19,359 bases of DNA from Candidatus Saccharimonadota bacterium (GCA_017964115.1 JAGCSL010000095.1:1-19359); one strand, 5' to 3'. Positions 5,896-14,188 are shown, counted from the first letter of the stretch. Made by a program: numbers and translations. The notes: generated by a model from the sequence alone, not told the origin.

Positions 5896-7656
5896 CTACG
5901 CCAAGTCGCTTGCTACGCGGTTCACTTCCTCAACAGTCGTGATACCCGTTAGCGCCTTTAGCATACCATCCTGACGCATCGTAATTGCGCCCTTCATCTT
6001 TGCGACTTTCATAATATCACCGGATGTTGCATGTGCCACAATCAACTTCTGAATATCATCATCAACTGAAATCGTCTCGTAAAGACCTGCACGCCCTTTA
6101 TAACCACCTGGAGTCTCTTCTGTTGCAATTCCCTTCACTAAAGTGAACTCCTTGGAATCTAGTGGCGGCAAGTTGCCATAGCCACGCATTTCGCTTACCT
6201 CAGGCACTTCGGCAGCATTTTTCGGCAATAATGGCCCAACAATATCTTTGATCATCTTCGTTTCCATATCGGTCGACTTGTACGTCTCGCGACGTTCCGC
6301 CACACGACGTACTAAGCGCTGACCAATCACCGTGTTTAAAGTCGAAGCAATCAAGAACGGCTCGATACCCATATCCAAAAGACGAGGCATAATACCAGCC
6401 GCCGAGTTGGTGTGTAGCGTCGAGAATACCAAGTGGCCCGTCAAAGCTGCTTGCACCGCCAAGTTCGCCGTTTCACCATCGCGAATCTCACCTACCATCA
6501 CTACGTCAGGGTCTTGACGCAAAATCGAACGCAAGCCCGATGCAAAGGTTAACCCTGCATCAACATTGATCTGAATCTGGTTTACGCCATCCATCTTATA
6601 CTCAACCGGATCCTCAAGTGTCACGATATTAATCGTTTCGTTCTTGATTTTCTTAATCAAAGCATATAACGTCGTAGACTTACCAGAACCAGTTGGCCCA
6701 GAAGTCAAAATCATACCGTTCGGACGGCTAATACCCTCAAGCACGTCCTCAAGCGCACGACCAGTCATACCCATCTTCTCGACTTCCATCGAAGTTCCAG
6801 ATTTATCCAAAAGACGAATAACTACCTGCTCGCCCCAAACTACTGGCGAAGTCGCAATACGAAGGTCAATCGTATTATCATTTACTACCACCGCAAACTG
6901 ACCATCTTGCGGAATACGATGCTCATCAATCTTAAGGCGCGCCATAATCTTAATACGCGAAACTAATGCCGCCTCAATCGACTTCGGCAATTCCATCGTT
7001 TGGCGCAAAACTCCATCAATGCGCATCCTAATAATTAAAGACTTTTCAAGTGGCTCAATATGAATATCCGACGCCTTTGATTTTGCCGCGTAATCCAAGA
7101 TTGAACTCAAAGCCTTTGATATTGGCGAATCCTGTGTAATGGTTTGAACATTTGCCGCATCGGATGCATTCTTATTAGCCTCTTCCTGTTTTGCGACCTT
7201 GTTAACATCTTTAAGGTCGGCCATGTACTGCATCAAGGCATTTTCAACACCAGCTTCAGAAGTCATCATTGTACGAATTGGCATTTTTACCAATGTCGAC
7301 AAATAATCCATCCTCTGAATATTAGAGTTATCCAATACTGCCACAACCAATTGGCCATTTTGCTCGTCGAGAGGTACCACCTTCGAACGTTGCGCAACTT
7401 CCTGAGGAATCTTTAATAGTTTGTCTTTATCGAACTTAATTTTGCGCAAATCAATATAAGGCACATTCAAAACAACGGCCGTAGCATGCTGAATACAGTC
7501 ATCTGTAGCAATATTTTTACTGCGCAAAACCGCTAATACCGGCTGACCAGATTTAGCGACCTCATTATAAGTCTTTTTTACTAAACCAGCATCAACCAAG
7601 CCATTTTCCACCAAAAGGCTAACGATTTTGTCCTGCATCTCCTTATTGAGAAGCAT
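5896..7656 (-). CDS. pilB: Type IV pilus assembly/extension ATPase PilB (GspE family), 586 aa
   Basis: Hexameric cytoplasmic ATPase that powers pilus extension. An N-terminal MshEN-like domain spans about residues 1-150. The catalytic core has Walker A GPTGSGKST (320-328), Asp box (TLEDPVEY, 346-353), Walker B ILRQDPDVVMVGEIRD (378-393) and His box HLVFSTLHTNSA (408-419). The usual C-terminal zinc-binding tetracysteine motif is absent: the region after QRLVRR is VAERRETY and the later CPxC is missing before GYKGRAGLYE; the only Cys is Cys54. PilB keeps the GxxGR(x)GLYE turn. The start overlaps the upstream stop by one base (TAATG), indicating coupled translation as the last gene of the operon, and a hairpin terminator follows. 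Confidence 0.95.
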   Translation of the reverse strand: MLLNKEMQDKIVSLLVENGLVDAGLVKKTYNEVAKSGQPVLAVLRSKNIATDDCIQHATAVVLNVPYIDLRKIKFDKDKLLKIPQEVAQRSKVVPLDEQNGQLVVAVLDNSNIQRMDYLSTLVKMPIRTMMTSEAGVENALMQYMADLKDVNKVAKQEEANKNASDAANVQTITQDSPISKALSSILDYAAKSKASDIHIEPLEKSLIIRMRIDGVLRQTMELPKSIEAALVSRIKIMARLKIDEHRIPQDGQFAVVVNDNTIDLRIATSPVVWGEQVVIRLLDKSGTSMEVEKMGMTGRALEDVLEGISRPNGMILTSGPTGSGKSTTLYALIKKIKNETINIVTLEDPVEYKMDGVNQIQINVDAGLTFASGLRSILRQDPDVVMVGEIRDGETANLAVQAALTGHLVFSTLHTNSAAGIMPRLLDMGIEPFLIASTLNTVIGQRLVRRVAERRETYKSTDMETKMIKDIVGPLLPKNAAEVPEVSEMRGYGNLPPLDSKEFTLVKGIATEETPGGYKGRAGLYETISVDDDIQKLIVAHATSGDIMKVAKMKGAITMRQDGMLKALTGITTVEEVNRVASDLA

Positions 7657-8036
7657 TATTCCTCCGGATTATCTGGCTCTGGGTTTTCCGGCTCTGGATT
7701 TTCTGGGTTCTCCGGGTTCTCTGGATTCTCCTCGCCGCCCCCATCTTTGCCATTATCATTGTCGTTTTGATTTTTTGGCACACACTTCCTGGCGTTTTGG
7801 TCGTAAGTCTCATCTTCCTTACATTTACCGATAATCACCTCAACCGTTGGATTTAAGCCAGAAGGATTAAAGGTATCCGTATCAGGACTCTTTATCTCTG
7901 AGGAAACTGGATTCACGTAGGTAATCTTATAAACATCATTACTTGGATCGCCCAAAATCAAATTACCAAGCCAGTAGGAAATAGCAATCGAAACTGCCGC
8001 CAATAACACTACTAAAGCTATATCAGAGTTTTTCAT
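7656..8036 (-). CDS. Small pilus-operon protein: one N-terminal membrane helix, (NPE)n tail, 126 aa
   Basis: Family not recognised; position between the PilO-like gene and pilB suggests a pilus accessory. Residues 5-29 form a hydrophobic segment (IALVVLLAAVSIAISYWLGN); the rest is probably outside the membrane. Cys80 (CKEDETYDQNARKC) and Cys93 form a short possible disulfide loop. The C terminus (residues 103-126) is a run of NPE/PENPEP repeats, acidic and extended. Start overlaps the stop of the preceding gene (ATGA, 8033-8036) and its stop overlaps the pilB start (TAATG), so it is tightly coupled on both sides. It could be a minimal PilP-like lipoprotein substitute, but no lipobox is present. 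Confidence 0.8.
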   Translation of the reverse strand: MKNSDIALVVLLAAVSIAISYWLGNLILGDPSNDVYKITYVNPVSSEIKSPDTDTFNPSGLNPTVEVIIGKCKEDETYDQNARKCVPKNQNDNDNGKDGGGEENPENPENPENPEPENPEPDNPEE

Positions 8037-8896
8037 AGTCCAACACTACTTCCTTTCGCCTTTGAGCATTTTTCGCTTTTTTCATCGGCACAAATTACTT
8101 TTTCACCAGTTGTGATGCCAACTTTACCAGAATAGTAACTTGCATACACGGCGCCAAACTCAATATCTGAAGAGTCAGTCTTACCGCGATCGTAATCAGA
8201 CCAAGAGATTGACACACTCGCGATATCGAAATTTCTAATCGAGCTTTCAATGGCCGTAATTGCCTTATTGACGGTTGTAGGCTTGTCTTTAATGCTTACG
8301 CTAATCCCAACCCTACCAAGGTTTAGTGGATTTCCCGCCTCATCCGTCATAGCAGCGCCCTCAACACTCTCCGATCCCGATAAGCCTTGAAGCTTAATAT
8401 GCTTATCATTATGGATAATCAACCAGTTTAAGCTTGAGTTAGCTGCTTCTTGGTTTCTCTGCGAAGGTAAAGTATCTGCAATTACCCTTAAAGCCGAGCA
8501 AGTACGTACAATCTCAATATTATCAAGATCATAAAGCCCGTCTTCTGACTGCATATTCTTTAGAACCGTCGGATCGCACTTCGTGTTCGAGCGCTCATTG
8601 GCTACCACTTCCAACCTCTCATCAGAAGCGAGACCTGAAACCGCAGCGGAGAGCGCATTAAGATTATTCTGAGTCGTTTTGTAATCATCTATAACCGCAC
8701 CATTCTCTGTCATCTTCAAGGCGTTGAATTGAATTTTCTTTACAAGATAGATTACGCCCACAATAGTCACACCCAAAATAATCGAAGCGATACAAACGGC
8801 TACCAACATATTCTTTTGAGCGCTATCAATCTTCGCTCTTTTTAATAAAGCTACACCTTTACCGTTGTTACTACTACTTGATTTTTTTGTTGCCAT
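8033..8896 (-). CDS. PilO-like inner-membrane pilus alignment protein, 287 aa
   Basis: Place and topology fit PilO, the partner of PilN in the platform linking PilM to the outer parts of the pilus. A cytoplasmic basic tail (1-28, Ser/Asn/Lys) precedes one membrane helix at about 30-53 (LVAVCIASIILGVTIVGVIYLV), then a coiled-coil-like stretch (VIDDYKTTQNNLNALSAAV, about 69-87) and an extracytoplasmic domain. Near residues 200-230 (SVSIKDKPTTVNKAITAIESSIRNFDI...SIS) it matches the ferredoxin-like alpha/beta pattern of PilO. Cys residues recur late (CADEKSEKC), possibly a disulfide. It begins two bases after the stop of the preceding gene. The assignment is by architecture and synteny; sequence identity to model PilO is likely low. 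Confidence 0.65.
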   Translation of the reverse strand: MATKKSSSSNNGKGVALLKRAKIDSAQKNMLVAVCIASIILGVTIVGVIYLVKKIQFNALKMTENGAVIDDYKTTQNNLNALSAAVSGLASDERLEVVANERSNTKCDPTVLKNMQSEDGLYDLDNIEIVRTCSALRVIADTLPSQRNQEAANSSLNWLIIHNDKHIKLQGLSGSESVEGAAMTDEAGNPLNLGRVGISVSIKDKPTTVNKAITAIESSIRNFDIASVSISWSDYDRGKTDSSDIEFGAVYASYYSGKVGITTGEKVICADEKSEKCSKAKGSSVGL

Positions 8897-8898
8897 TT

Positions 8899-10158
8899 TT
8901 ACTTATCTCCCCCATCATTTAAGATTTCTTTAGCTTTCGGTGTAAACATATCCCGAATCTGGACATAGCTATCTGTTACGTTCTGGCGGCTTGGTCCAAT
9001 AATTTGCATATGCGAGCTCGAGTTCTTGAAAACTCTTGGATCAAGCGTAATGCTTGCCGAGAAGGACAAAACCATTTGATCTTCCGCACCACGGCCATAG
9101 CTAGAGCTACCGATGTTCAAACCGTTCTCTACCAATAGCGGACATGCTTCTAGCGTGGCTTCCTCATTAAATTCACCAGTATCTTCTTTATACTTCAAAC
9201 ATTCACTCTCGAAGTAATAGCCCCACTTCTTATCTTCCTCGGCACCATCTTCGTTTTTATCTTCCTTATCGTCCTTTTTATCTTTGGCTTTTCTGTCATT
9301 TCCGTTCTTATATTCTTCTCTATCTTCTGAGCTGTCATAAGTACGACGAATAATGATGACTTCTTTCTTTACCTCTTCCGTCTTTGTTTCGGTAGATTCT
9401 TCCGTAGTTTCGGTAGTCGAACCTTCACTAGACTCGCTGGTCGACTCAGTTTGTTCGCCCTGTTCATCACTTGCTTCTTCAGTTTTTTCTACCATCGGAG
9501 CTTCACAACCAGGATTACCCTTGAAATACTTTGCGTAAGTATAGCCTTTTTCTGTGTATTCACTAATACAGAAAGATGGAATCTCAACGTAACCACCCTC
9601 GCCATCCGATCGCATATATTTCCCGTAATCAAAATACGTCTTTAGTGCACCTTTCTTAAAGGTCTCTAGCGCATGGAAACCAATGTTATTACCAGCTTCA
9701 CCTATCGCATCGAACGAAAGCACGTTTTGGCTCACGTTTGCCGACAACTGGTTAATTTGCACCTTATCTCCATTTGCGCTGCCATCAGGCAAGATTACAT
9801 CCAACAAGCCAAAAATACGTGAGAATTTAATCTTATTCGCATTTAGGGCACCAATATTCTTCATCTGATCCTGGATTGTCAAAAGTTCATTCACATTCTT
9901 GAAATTCATGACTGGAACACCATAATCAGAACAACTATCATTCTTATTATTCGGATTTACACCGTTAGCACGACAGCCAATCTCTTTCTCTTGAGCACCA
10001 ATCGTCAAGGCTTGGCCACCCGTAATGCTCAACAGAATCAAAATCACGCCGACACACGCACCGGCCACAATAATACAAACAAAGATAATTAAGTTGCGCA
10101 ATTTCTGTTTTTGGAGCAACTCTGATTTTACATCTGGTACTAAGCTAATTTCGTACAT
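8899..10158 (-). CDS. pilN: PilN-like membrane protein with long acidic insert, 419 aa
   Basis: PilN binds PilM through its cytoplasmic N terminus. Here MYEISLVPDVKSELLQKQK resembles the PilN I-N-L-L-P motif, followed by a membrane helix at about 22-46. A globular extracytoplasmic part follows, with conserved-looking segments SRIFGLLDVILPDGS and VQINQLSANVSQNVLSFDAIGEA, typical of PilN/PilO fimbrial domains. An unusual low-complexity insert (about residues 227-315), rich in Glu, Ser, Thr, then Lys/Asp/Glu, doubles the length of the protein compared with typical PilN (about 200 aa). The C-terminal part (about 316-419) resumes ordered sequence (MVLSFSASITLDPRVF). It starts two bases after the pilM stop. 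Cys pairs on both sides of the insert suggest an extracytoplasmic fold. Confidence 0.7.
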   Translation of the reverse strand: MYEISLVPDVKSELLQKQKLRNLIIFVCIIVAGACVGVILILLSITGGQALTIGAQEKEIGCRANGVNPNNKNDSCSDYGVPVMNFKNVNELLTIQDQMKNIGALNANKIKFSRIFGLLDVILPDGSANGDKVQINQLSANVSQNVLSFDAIGEAGNNIGFHALETFKKGALKTYFDYGKYMRSDGEGGYVEIPSFCISEYTEKGYTYAKYFKGNPGCEAPMVEKTEEASDEQGEQTESTSESSEGSTTETTEESTETKTEEVKKEVIIIRRTYDSSEDREEYKNGNDRKAKDKKDDKEDKNEDGAEEDKKWGYYFESECLKYKEDTGEFNEEATLEACPLLVENGLNIGSSSYGRGAEDQMVLSFSASITLDPRVFKNSSSHMQIIGPSRQNVTDSYVQIRDMFTPKAKEILNDGGDK

Positions 10159-10160
10159 AA

Positions 10161-11204
10161 TTACCTCTTATTCGACCTTTCCGCTAACCCAATCGCTACG
10201 GCGAACTCTGCAGCCACTTGCGACAAAGCTTGTTGCTGTTGCGGAGTTACACGCACCATTTGCCATGGGTTACCTTGAATTGTCTTAAAGCCAGTCTTCG
10301 CTTCAATATATTCGGCCATAAATGGAATAATGCCCGCAAAACCAGACAAGACCACACCATCAACATTTACGTTCGGATACTTCGTCTGGAAGAAGCGAAT
10401 CGATTTAGTCAACTCTGACGCAAAGTTCTCCAATGTTTGATCGAGCGCCTTAAACACTTGGCCATCCAACTTGTCTTGCGCCAAACCAAACTTCAAGATA
10501 AACTGACGTGCATTCGTCTCTTTTACATTCAGGGAATTTGCCACCGTACGTACTAACACTGATAAACCGCCTGGAAGCATACGAACAAGACGTGGAGCGC
10601 CATAGACCATTGATAAATCGGTGTTATCTTCGCCATAATCGATAATCAATAATGCCCCAGTTGTATTAGGTGGCGTTAATGCGCGTGACATCGCAATCGG
10701 ATCCGGTTCTTGCGCGACTAGGTTAAATCCGTAAGCTTCGACACTTTCCATTCTCTCTTCAGCATATGCAATTGATGTTGAAGATAATAGCACTTCCGTA
10801 ATCTGTGGATCATTTGGGCTAGGCCCCAAAATCACGAAGTCGACCTTCGCATCGTCAATCGGCATCGGAATATACTGATCAGCATGATATTTAATAATCT
10901 TTTCCATCGACTTATTATCTTGGGTAGGTACCTCGATAATCGTCGTAAATGTCTTGCTAGAAGGCATACCAAGCGCGATATTTTTCGTCTTGATGCCAGC
11001 CTGCTCAGCAGCATTCTGAATTGTTTCACCTAAGCGACGCTTACCCGCATCGCTACTATCTTGTAGAATCGAGCGACTCACCGGCACATATGCGAATTTC
11101 TGCAAAACCCACCCGTGCGAGTTGCCGGAGAGTTGCACCATCCTGAGTGCATCTGTACCAATATCGAGTGCGAAGAAGTCGCCCACACCGTAACCTAGAC
11201 TCAT
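10161..11204 (-). CDS. pilM: Type IV pilus assembly protein PilM, 347 aa
   Basis: Actin-like cytoplasmic ATPase that recruits PilN and PilB to the pilus platform. Seen: phosphate-1 region FFALDIGTDALRMVQLS (residues 9-25), ALGMPSSKTFTTIIEVP, and phosphate-2 region LLIIDYGEDNTDLSMVYG near the middle, then GGLSVLVRTVANSLN and VDGVVLSGFAGIIP with the adenosine-type glycines. Length is typical. First gene of the minus-strand operon; a -10 box ends six bases before the ATG with no SD, so the mRNA is probably leaderless. The downstream order (pilN, pilO-like, small gene, pilB) supports one transcription unit. Confidence 0.9.
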   Translation of the reverse strand: MSLGYGVGDFFALDIGTDALRMVQLSGNSHGWVLQKFAYVPVSRSILQDSSDAGKRRLGETIQNAAEQAGIKTKNIALGMPSSKTFTTIIEVPTQDNKSMEKIIKYHADQYIPMPIDDAKVDFVILGPSPNDPQITEVLLSSTSIAYAEERMESVEAYGFNLVAQEPDPIAMSRALTPPNTTGALLIIDYGEDNTDLSMVYGAPRLVRMLPGGLSVLVRTVANSLNVKETNARQFILKFGLAQDKLDGQVFKALDQTLENFASELTKSIRFFQTKYPNVNVDGVVLSGFAGIIPFMAEYIEAKTGFKTIQGNPWQMVRVTPQQQQALSQVAAEFAVAIGLAERSNKR

Positions 11205-11210
11205 ACAACT

Positions 11211-11240
11211 AGTTTAGCATAAGCAACTTCTAAAACGCAA
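11211..11240 (-). promoter_or_regulatory. Promoter of the pilus operon
   Basis: On the minus strand TTGCGT (11240-11235), 18-nt spacer, TG-C-TAAACT with the -10 at 11216-11211, six bases before the ATG of pilM. Confidence 0.6.
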
Positions 11241-11266
11241 ATGTTTTTCTGCTATAAAATTCAATT

Positions 11267-12325
11267 TTAGACGTTAAATTTGAATTCTACCACATCCCCG
11301 TCGCGCATCACGTAGTCTTTGCCCTCCGTGCGCATCAACCCCGCCTCGCGCACTGCTTTTTCTGAACCTAAACGCACCAAGTCATCATATGAACAGATGG
11401 TCGCCGCAATGAATCCTCTTTGAAAATCTGTATGGATTACTCCAGCCGCCTCTGGCGCTGTTGCGCCTTGCTTAATCGTCCAAGCGCGCGTCTCCTTCTT
11501 TCCAGCCGTTAGGTAACTCTGTAGGCCTAGCGTGTCGTAAGCTACATGCACCAATTGGCTCAAGCCATCTTCTTTAATGCCATAACTATCCAAAAATTCC
11601 TTCTTTTCTTCTGACGTCATATCTGCCATTTCGGATTCAAGCTTCGCATTCACGAATACGCACTTTTGTGGCGCCACTAAATCGGCAAGCTCTTTCTTCT
11701 TCCCCTCGTCGGTAACTTCATTCTCATCCATGTTGAACATATAAAAAACCGGCTTCGCCGACAATAAATCAAGACCATCTACGATATCAATATGAGTTTT
11801 GCCGGATTTCAATTCCTCAAGAGCCTTCGTCGCCTGTTCTGCGCGTTTCGCTGCATCTTTATCGCCGCCACGCGCCTCTTTTTGTATCTTCGGCAATGCC
11901 TTCTCTAGCGTTTCAATATCAGCCAAAGCTAACTCCGTCTCTACCGTCTCGATATCACGCTTTGGATCTGGATTGCCTGCTACATGCGTTACATTTGCGT
12001 CTTCAAATGCCCGCACTACATGACAAATCACCTTGCATTCACGAATATTTGCCAAAAACTTATTGCCAAGCCCCTCCCCTTTCGAAGCGCCCGCAATTAA
12101 ACCCGCAATGTCGACAAATTCTACCGTTGCTGGCACAACTTTATCTGAATCATACATTTTCGCCAACACCGCCAATCGTTCATCTGGTACACCTACAATT
12201 CCAGTATTTGGCTCAATCGTCGCAAACGGATAATTTGCCGCTAGTGCCCCCGCATTAGTTAATGCATTAAAAAGCGTACTTTTCCCTACATTTGCCAACC
12301 CAACAATTCCTATCTGTAAACTCAT
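11267..12325 (-). CDS. ychF: YchF/OLA1-family ATPase/GTPase, 352 aa
   Basis: Ribosome-associated P-loop NTPase of the Obg superfamily. Seen: G1 GLANVGKST (residues 9-17), G2 region YPFATIEPNTG, G3 DIAGLIAGASKGEGLGN, and NMDE in place of the NKxD motif, the hallmark of YchF that gives ATP preference. A helical insert (about 125-175) is followed by the C-terminal TGS domain (ARAWTIKQG-type start, then GFIAATICSYDDLV...GKDYVMRDGDVVEFKFNV). Length is typical. It begins with a leaderless-type promoter: TATAAT on the minus strand (12338-12333) seven bases before the ATG. It is divergent from the 12412 gene. No clear terminator is seen in the 62 bp before pilM. Confidence 0.95.
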   Translation of the reverse strand: MSLQIGIVGLANVGKSTLFNALTNAGALAANYPFATIEPNTGIVGVPDERLAVLAKMYDSDKVVPATVEFVDIAGLIAGASKGEGLGNKFLANIRECKVICHVVRAFEDANVTHVAGNPDPKRDIETVETELALADIETLEKALPKIQKEARGGDKDAAKRAEQATKALEELKSGKTHIDIVDGLDLLSAKPVFYMFNMDENEVTDEGKKKELADLVAPQKCVFVNAKLESEMADMTSEEKKEFLDSYGIKEDGLSQLVHVAYDTLGLQSYLTAGKKETRAWTIKQGATAPEAAGVIHTDFQRGFIAATICSYDDLVRLGSEKAVREAGLMRTEGKDYVMRDGDVVEFKFNV

Positions 12326-12332
12326 AACCTAC

Positions 12333-12338
12333 ATTATA
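12333..12338 (-). promoter_or_regulatory. -10 box of ychF, leaderless
   Basis: Perfect TATAAT on the minus strand, seven bases before the ychF ATG; no -35 match or SD seen. Confidence 0.6.
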
Positions 12339-12366
12339 CAATAAACTGGAGAGTAATCGGTATTTA

Positions 12367-12375
12367 TGTTATAAT
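12367..12375 (+). promoter_or_regulatory. Extended -10 promoter of the 12412 gene
   Basis: TG-T-TATAAT; start point near 12382, leaving a 30-nt leader with the SD. Back to back with the ychF promoter. Confidence 0.65.
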
Positions 12376-12411
12376 ATACGAACCGTAAAAATAAGAAGGG
12401 GGGTGTTTTTT

Positions 12412-12726
12412 ATGTTCTTTAGAAAGAAAGACGATCTTACCCAGCAAGATGAATTCGCCAAAATGCGCAGTGAGTTGATGGAACATTGCACCGAGTCCTA
12501 CAAAAAGACTTGCGTCCAGGAATTCGACGATTTTGCCGAAGCTGCCATTACTAGTCTCAGAGACGGCACGCATTTCGATGAGTCCCACGTCAATCAGGCA
12601 CAGACCAATGTCGATCAAGCACTCATAGTCGTTCAACGGCAACTCGAAAACATCAGCAAAATGAGCGACGGTAACATTAAGCAGTTATACTATCAGACCT
12701 TCCATAGATGGCATCCACTTGGGTAA
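12412..12726 (+). CDS. Hypothetical small helical protein, 104 aa
   Basis: Family not recognised. It is soluble and predicted almost fully helical, with heptad-like stretches (EFAKMRSELMEHCTESYKK; VNQAQTNVDQALIVVQRQL), and has two Cys (residues 26 and 34, approximately). No signal or membrane segment. Start at ATG 12412 rather than GTG 12403, because the purine run AAGGGGGGTG (about 12396-12405) is an SD-like element at the right distance from 12412 and itself covers the GTG. It has its own promoter (12367-12375) and an 8-bp GC hairpin terminator right after the stop, so it is monocistronic, like the unknown genes at 1035, 1929 and 14410. Confidence 0.75.
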   Translation: MFFRKKDDLTQQDEFAKMRSELMEHCTESYKKTCVQEFDDFAEAAITSLRDGTHFDESHVNQAQTNVDQALIVVQRQLENISKMSDGNIKQLYYQTFHRWHPLG

Positions 12727-12733
12727 TAATCTC

Positions 12734-12761
12734 AGGCCGCCCCTCACACGGGCGGCCTTTT
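12734..12761 (+). terminator. Intrinsic terminator of the 12412 gene
   Basis: AGGCCGCCC (12734-12742) pairs with GGGCGGCCT (12750-12758) around CTCACAC, followed by TTT. Confidence 0.9.
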
Positions 12762-12792
12762 GCTATTTCCGCCACATATCTTAAACTCGCTG

Positions 12793-12798
12793 TATAAT
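12793..12798 (+). promoter_or_regulatory. -10 box of the CYTH-nucleotidyltransferase gene, leaderless
   Basis: Perfect TATAAT, six bases before the ATG at 12805. It argues against the alternative upstream start at 12760, which would lie within the preceding terminator. Confidence 0.65.
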
Positions 12799-12804
12799 AC
12801 AGAT

Positions 12805-13749
12805 ATGAAGAATGAAATAGAGGCCCAATTCCTAGATATCAACAAAGATGAAATCCGCGCCAAACTCAAGAAACTCGATGCTGAGCTTGTTAAGCCAGAA
12901 GTACTGATGCGTCGTACAGTATTCTATACTGGCGAACACTCCTTTGCTCGCGTCCGCGATGAGGGCGATAAAATCGTCATGACATATAAAAATGTCAGCG
13001 ACGATCATTCCATCCTTGGCACTAAAGAGGTCAACATCGAAGTAAACGACTACGATGATGCTATTCTCTTTCTGCGTGGCTGCGGCCTCAAAGTTAAAGC
13101 TCGTCAAGAAACCAAGCGCGAAATCTGGAAACTCGGCAAAGTGGAAATCTGTATTGATACTTGGCCATGGATTCCGACCTTCATGGAAATTGAAGGACCA
13201 TCCGAAAAATCCGTCTGGGACACCGCCAAAAAACTTGGCTTTTCAAAGCAAGAAGCCAAATTCGGATCCGTCGATACTACCTATCAATGTTATTACGGCA
13301 TCGATACTGATACAGTTAACATGCACACCCCAGAAATCCTTTTCGATATGAAACCGCCAAAATGGGCTCAAAATAAATCCATGAACAAGCTCGCGTATAT
13401 CGCCGCGCTCAAGAAACTAAATCTACCAAAATCGGAATTTATTATTCTTTCCGGCGGCTCACTCCTCATGCACGGCCTCCGCGATACTACCGCCGATTTA
13501 GATCTCTGCGCCACCAAAAAACTTGCCAAAAAAATCGACCTCTATAATTCCCCAATTGACGATAAAGGTTTTCATACTCCGTTCGAGAACTGCCAGATGA
13601 TGGACGATTTTGATAAATTTGAGTACGACATAGTCGATGGCTACAAATGCGAAACGCTTGAAAGCATTCTTGCCTTCAAGCGTCGCGCCAATCGACCTAA
13701 AGATCAACAAGATATTAAGAATATCGAAAAAGCTTTAGGGCTTAACTAA
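12805..13749 (+). CDS. CYTH domain fused to a nucleotidyltransferase-like domain, 314 aa
   Basis: Residues 1-180 are a CYTH (triphosphate tunnel) domain, seen in class IV adenylate cyclases, thiamine triphosphatases and tripolyphosphatases: EIEAQF at residues 4-9 in place of ExExK, then FARVRDEGDKIVMTYK (47-62), KEVNIEV, RQETKREIW and a late MEIEGPSE. Residues 193-314 look like a minimal nucleotidyltransferase: IILSGGSLLMHGLRDTTADLDL (213-234) with the GGS and DxD (Asp231, Asp233) metal-binding pattern, and the tail LESILAFKRRANRPKDQQDIKNI, similar to AbiEii/DUF6036-type enzymes. The tunnel motif lacks its Lys (Gln8). Activity is unknown; the fusion hints that a triphosphate product or substrate is passed between domains. 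Stop overlaps the convergent 13742 gene by eight bases. Confidence 0.8.
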   Translation: MKNEIEAQFLDINKDEIRAKLKKLDAELVKPEVLMRRTVFYTGEHSFARVRDEGDKIVMTYKNVSDDHSILGTKEVNIEVNDYDDAILFLRGCGLKVKARQETKREIWKLGKVEICIDTWPWIPTFMEIEGPSEKSVWDTAKKLGFSKQEAKFGSVDTTYQCYYGIDTDTVNMHTPEILFDMKPPKWAQNKSMNKLAYIAALKKLNLPKSEFIILSGGSLLMHGLRDTTADLDLCATKKLAKKIDLYNSPIDDKGFHTPFENCQMMDDFDKFEYDIVDGYKCETLESILAFKRRANRPKDQQDIKNIEKALGLN

Positions 13750-14188
13750 CAATCGCACTCGCGTAAGCAACGTTGTGTGCCAAGGCTTGTTTTTCGAGCC
13801 TTGTTGCGCGCTCATCGTCATTAATTGAAGAATTTACAGAGTGCTTTACGCGCGCTTTTTCCTCTGCCTTTTTACCATCATTCCAGCGTTCGAGTGTGCC
13901 TACTAGATATCCAGTAATTCTGCGCAAGCGCTCAAACTTGCTACCGAAATATTGTTCATGATCCTCAAAGTATTTTTTCGCAGTTGCCGCATCGCTATTC
14001 TTCTCTATTAAAGCCGTACCAGCTTCCACGAGCCTACTTACATGTAGGTTCTCAAAATTATCTAATTGCTTTAGTACTGCCTTAATTTCGTCGGCCGGAA
14101 CCTTCGTATAAGTATTTAAAGATTTCTCAAAACGTTCAAAATCAAATTTTGTCGCATCGCTTGGTTCGAAGTAAATAATATTTTTCAT
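13742..14188 (-). CDS. Small NRDD-like protein (anaerobic ribonucleotide reductase C-terminal-like), 148 aa
   Basis: Residues 90-116 contain RITGYL followed by RWNDGKKAEEKARVKH, resembling the RI(T/V)GYY-(x)-WNxGKxxExxxR pattern of class III ribonucleotide reductase (NrdD, NRDD family) C-termini and of the short orphan proteins of that family. The N-terminal 85 residues (FEPSDATKFDFERFEKSLN...) are charged and helical. The glycyl-radical RVCGYLG signature and zinc cysteines are absent, so it cannot be a complete reductase and is more likely an accessory or regulatory relative. The promoter supports the link: two NrdR-like boxes lie upstream (14225-14240, 14258-14273). A weak SD, GAGG, lies five bases before the ATG. 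The family call is tentative; the NrdR-type sites are stronger evidence than the sequence similarity. Confidence 0.5.
   Translation of the reverse strand: MKNIIYFEPSDATKFDFERFEKSLNTYTKVPADEIKAVLKQLDNFENLHVSRLVEAGTALIEKNSDAATAKKYFEDHEQYFGSKFERLRRITGYLVGTLERWNDGKKAEEKARVKHSVNSSINDDERATRLEKQALAHNVAYASAIVS

Noticed and set aside
12403..12405. GTG start for the 12412 gene
   Set aside because: It lies inside the SD-like purine run that serves ATG 12412.
12760..12762. Upstream start of the CYTH gene
   Set aside because: It lies in the terminator of the 12412 gene and upstream of the TATAAT at 12793; homologous CYTH proteins begin at the MKNEIEAQ position.
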